Shown here in pieces: positions 4,474-5,240 of a stretch of DNA of 5,240 nt. Every line of letters begins with the position of its first letter. Within the stretch, counting starts at the first letter, position 1. The notes below the pieces were generated by a model, which saw only the letters and a program-made list of their open reading frames with translations, did no database searches and had not been told where the DNA came from. Made by a program: the position numbers and the translations under genes. This stretch comes from Anderseniella sp. (GTDB lineage: Bacteria > Pseudomonadota > Alphaproteobacteria > Rhizobiales > Aestuariivirgaceae): positions 1-5,240 of the forward strand of contig JABDRA010000670.1 in NCBI GenBank assembly GCA_013041995.1. Reading direction: 5' to 3'.

Positions 4474-5240
4474 ATGAAATTCTTCAAACTAACCATTCTG
4501 ACGCTGCTGGTGGGCCTGTTGCAGGTCGTACATGCACAGGCATTTGAAATACGCGAAGTTGAATCACCTGGTGGATTGAAAGCCTGGCTGGTGTCCGACA
4601 AGACGGTGCCTTTGATTACCATGCGTTTTTCGTTTCGTGGCGGGACCGTCAATGACCCTGAGAACGCGTCAGGGCGGTCGTATTTTTTGTCCGGCATGCT
4701 GGACGAGGGGGCGGGTGATCTGAAGTCGCAGGAATTCCAGCAGCGCATGTCGGAACTGGCGATGCGCATGTCATTTGACGCTGAGCGCGAGCATTTTGGC
4801 GGTTCGTTTCAGACCCTGTCGGAAAACAAGGACGCATCCTTTGAACTGTTGCGGCTGCTGTTACCAAGCCACGCTTCGATGCAGAACCCATGGACAAGGT
4901 GCGCGGCCAGATTTTGCTGGGGATCAAGGGTGATGAAGAAAACCCTGTCCGTATTGCCAGCAAGGCATTGCTGAAAACCATGCTTGGCGATCATCCCTAC
5001 GCGCGTGTGCCCAAGGGCGATGCCGACAGTGTGTCGTCAATGAAGCCGTCTGACCTGAAAGACGCGTGGTCTGCCATCTTTGTGCGCAATCATTTGCAGG
5101 TCGCAGTTGTTGGCGACATCACGGCCGAAGAACTGGGACCACTGCTGGACAAGGTGTTTGGTGCGCTGCCGGCACAGGGAAAAAAGATCTCCATACCTGA
5201 TCTGAAAGCGCCGGAAAAAGGCTCGATAACCATTGTCGAG
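4474..5240 (+). pseudogene. M16 family protein, non-catalytic partner; frameshifted and cut by window end
   Basis: This is the second M16 homologue of the pair. ATG 4474 begins a clear signal peptide (MKFFKLTILTLLVGLLQVVHA, cleavage likely after residue 21), indicating periplasmic export. The sequence then follows the M16 N-terminal fold, but the zinc site is gone: GRSYFLSG (67-74) stands where the first protein has GIAHYLEH, and Leu replaces the third ligand Glu in QILLGIKGDEENP. Such zinc-less chains typically pair with an active M16 partner. The frame from 4474 loses homology after about residue 128 and stops at 4972-4974. The -1 frame, open from 4845 to the window end, resumes it with TKPRFDAEPMDKVRGQ, DHPYARVPKGDADSV and LQVAVVGDITAEELGPLLDKVFG. 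One missing base at about 4858 explains this. It may be a real mutation or a sequencing/assembly error. Only a weak Shine-Dalgarno (GGA, 4463-4465) precedes the start. Confidence 0.85.
4852..4865 (+). other. Frameshift site in the second M16 gene
   Basis: The original frame reads CGG CTG CTG TTA CCA and the downstream frame resumes at ACC (4863) AAG CCA CGC TTC GAT. Restoring one G after 4857 gives CGG CTG GCT GTT ACC (RLAVTKPRFD), which matches the usual M16 pattern of LRLAL(T)xPRFD. There is no slippery heptamer of the X XXY YYZ type and no long homopolymer, so programmed frameshifting is not supported. Confidence 0.8.

Noticed and set aside
4852..4870. Programmed -1 ribosomal frameshift in the second M16 gene
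   Set aside because: There is no X XXY YYZ slippery site at the transition, and a one-base loss from CTGGCTG explains the change simply.

Overview
The window looks like a core-genome segment of an alphaproteobacterium, most plausibly from the Rhizobiales/Hyphomicrobiales side. This rests on three things. The order ileS - lspA - small lipoprotein - two M16 peptidases is an alphaproteobacterial arrangement. The IleS C-terminus has a degenerate zinc knuckle (CARS...TPRD) that I recall from rhizobial-type IleS proteins. The lipoprotein resembles the DUF3035/BamF group. Base composition is moderately GC-rich in genes, while the intergenic repeats are AT-rich. The genus cannot be named from the sequence alone. 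All real genes are on the + strand.

Layout. (1) 1-1332: the 3' part of ileS, from the end of the editing-domain insertion through the KMSKS loop, the anticodon-binding domain and the C-terminus. (2) 1332-1835: lspA, signal peptidase II, whose ATG overlaps the ileS stop by one base. (3) 1836-2052: a gap dominated by a palindromic mosaic repeat (copy 1, reverse orientation). (4) 2053-2640: a 195-residue lipoprotein, probably BamF-like. (5) 2637-3035: a second repeat copy in the opposite orientation, a degenerate extra palindrome, and an eroded third copy. (6) 3036-4436: a secreted M16 zinc peptidase with TTG start. (7) 4474-5240 (runs off the window): the partner M16 protein without zinc ligands, interrupted by an apparent one-base frameshift near 4858.

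How the genes fit together. Apart from ileS, the theme is the cell envelope. LspA removes signal peptides from lipoproteins, the next gene encodes a lipoprotein substrate that may belong to the outer-membrane assembly machinery, and the M16 pair is expected to act as a periplasmic two-subunit protease with one catalytic and one non-catalytic chain.

I do not see an undescribed defence, mobile or biosynthetic system. The least ordinary items are the inverted pair of palindromic repeats bracketing the lipoprotein gene, one of which appears to supply that gene's stop codon, and the frameshift in the second M16 gene.
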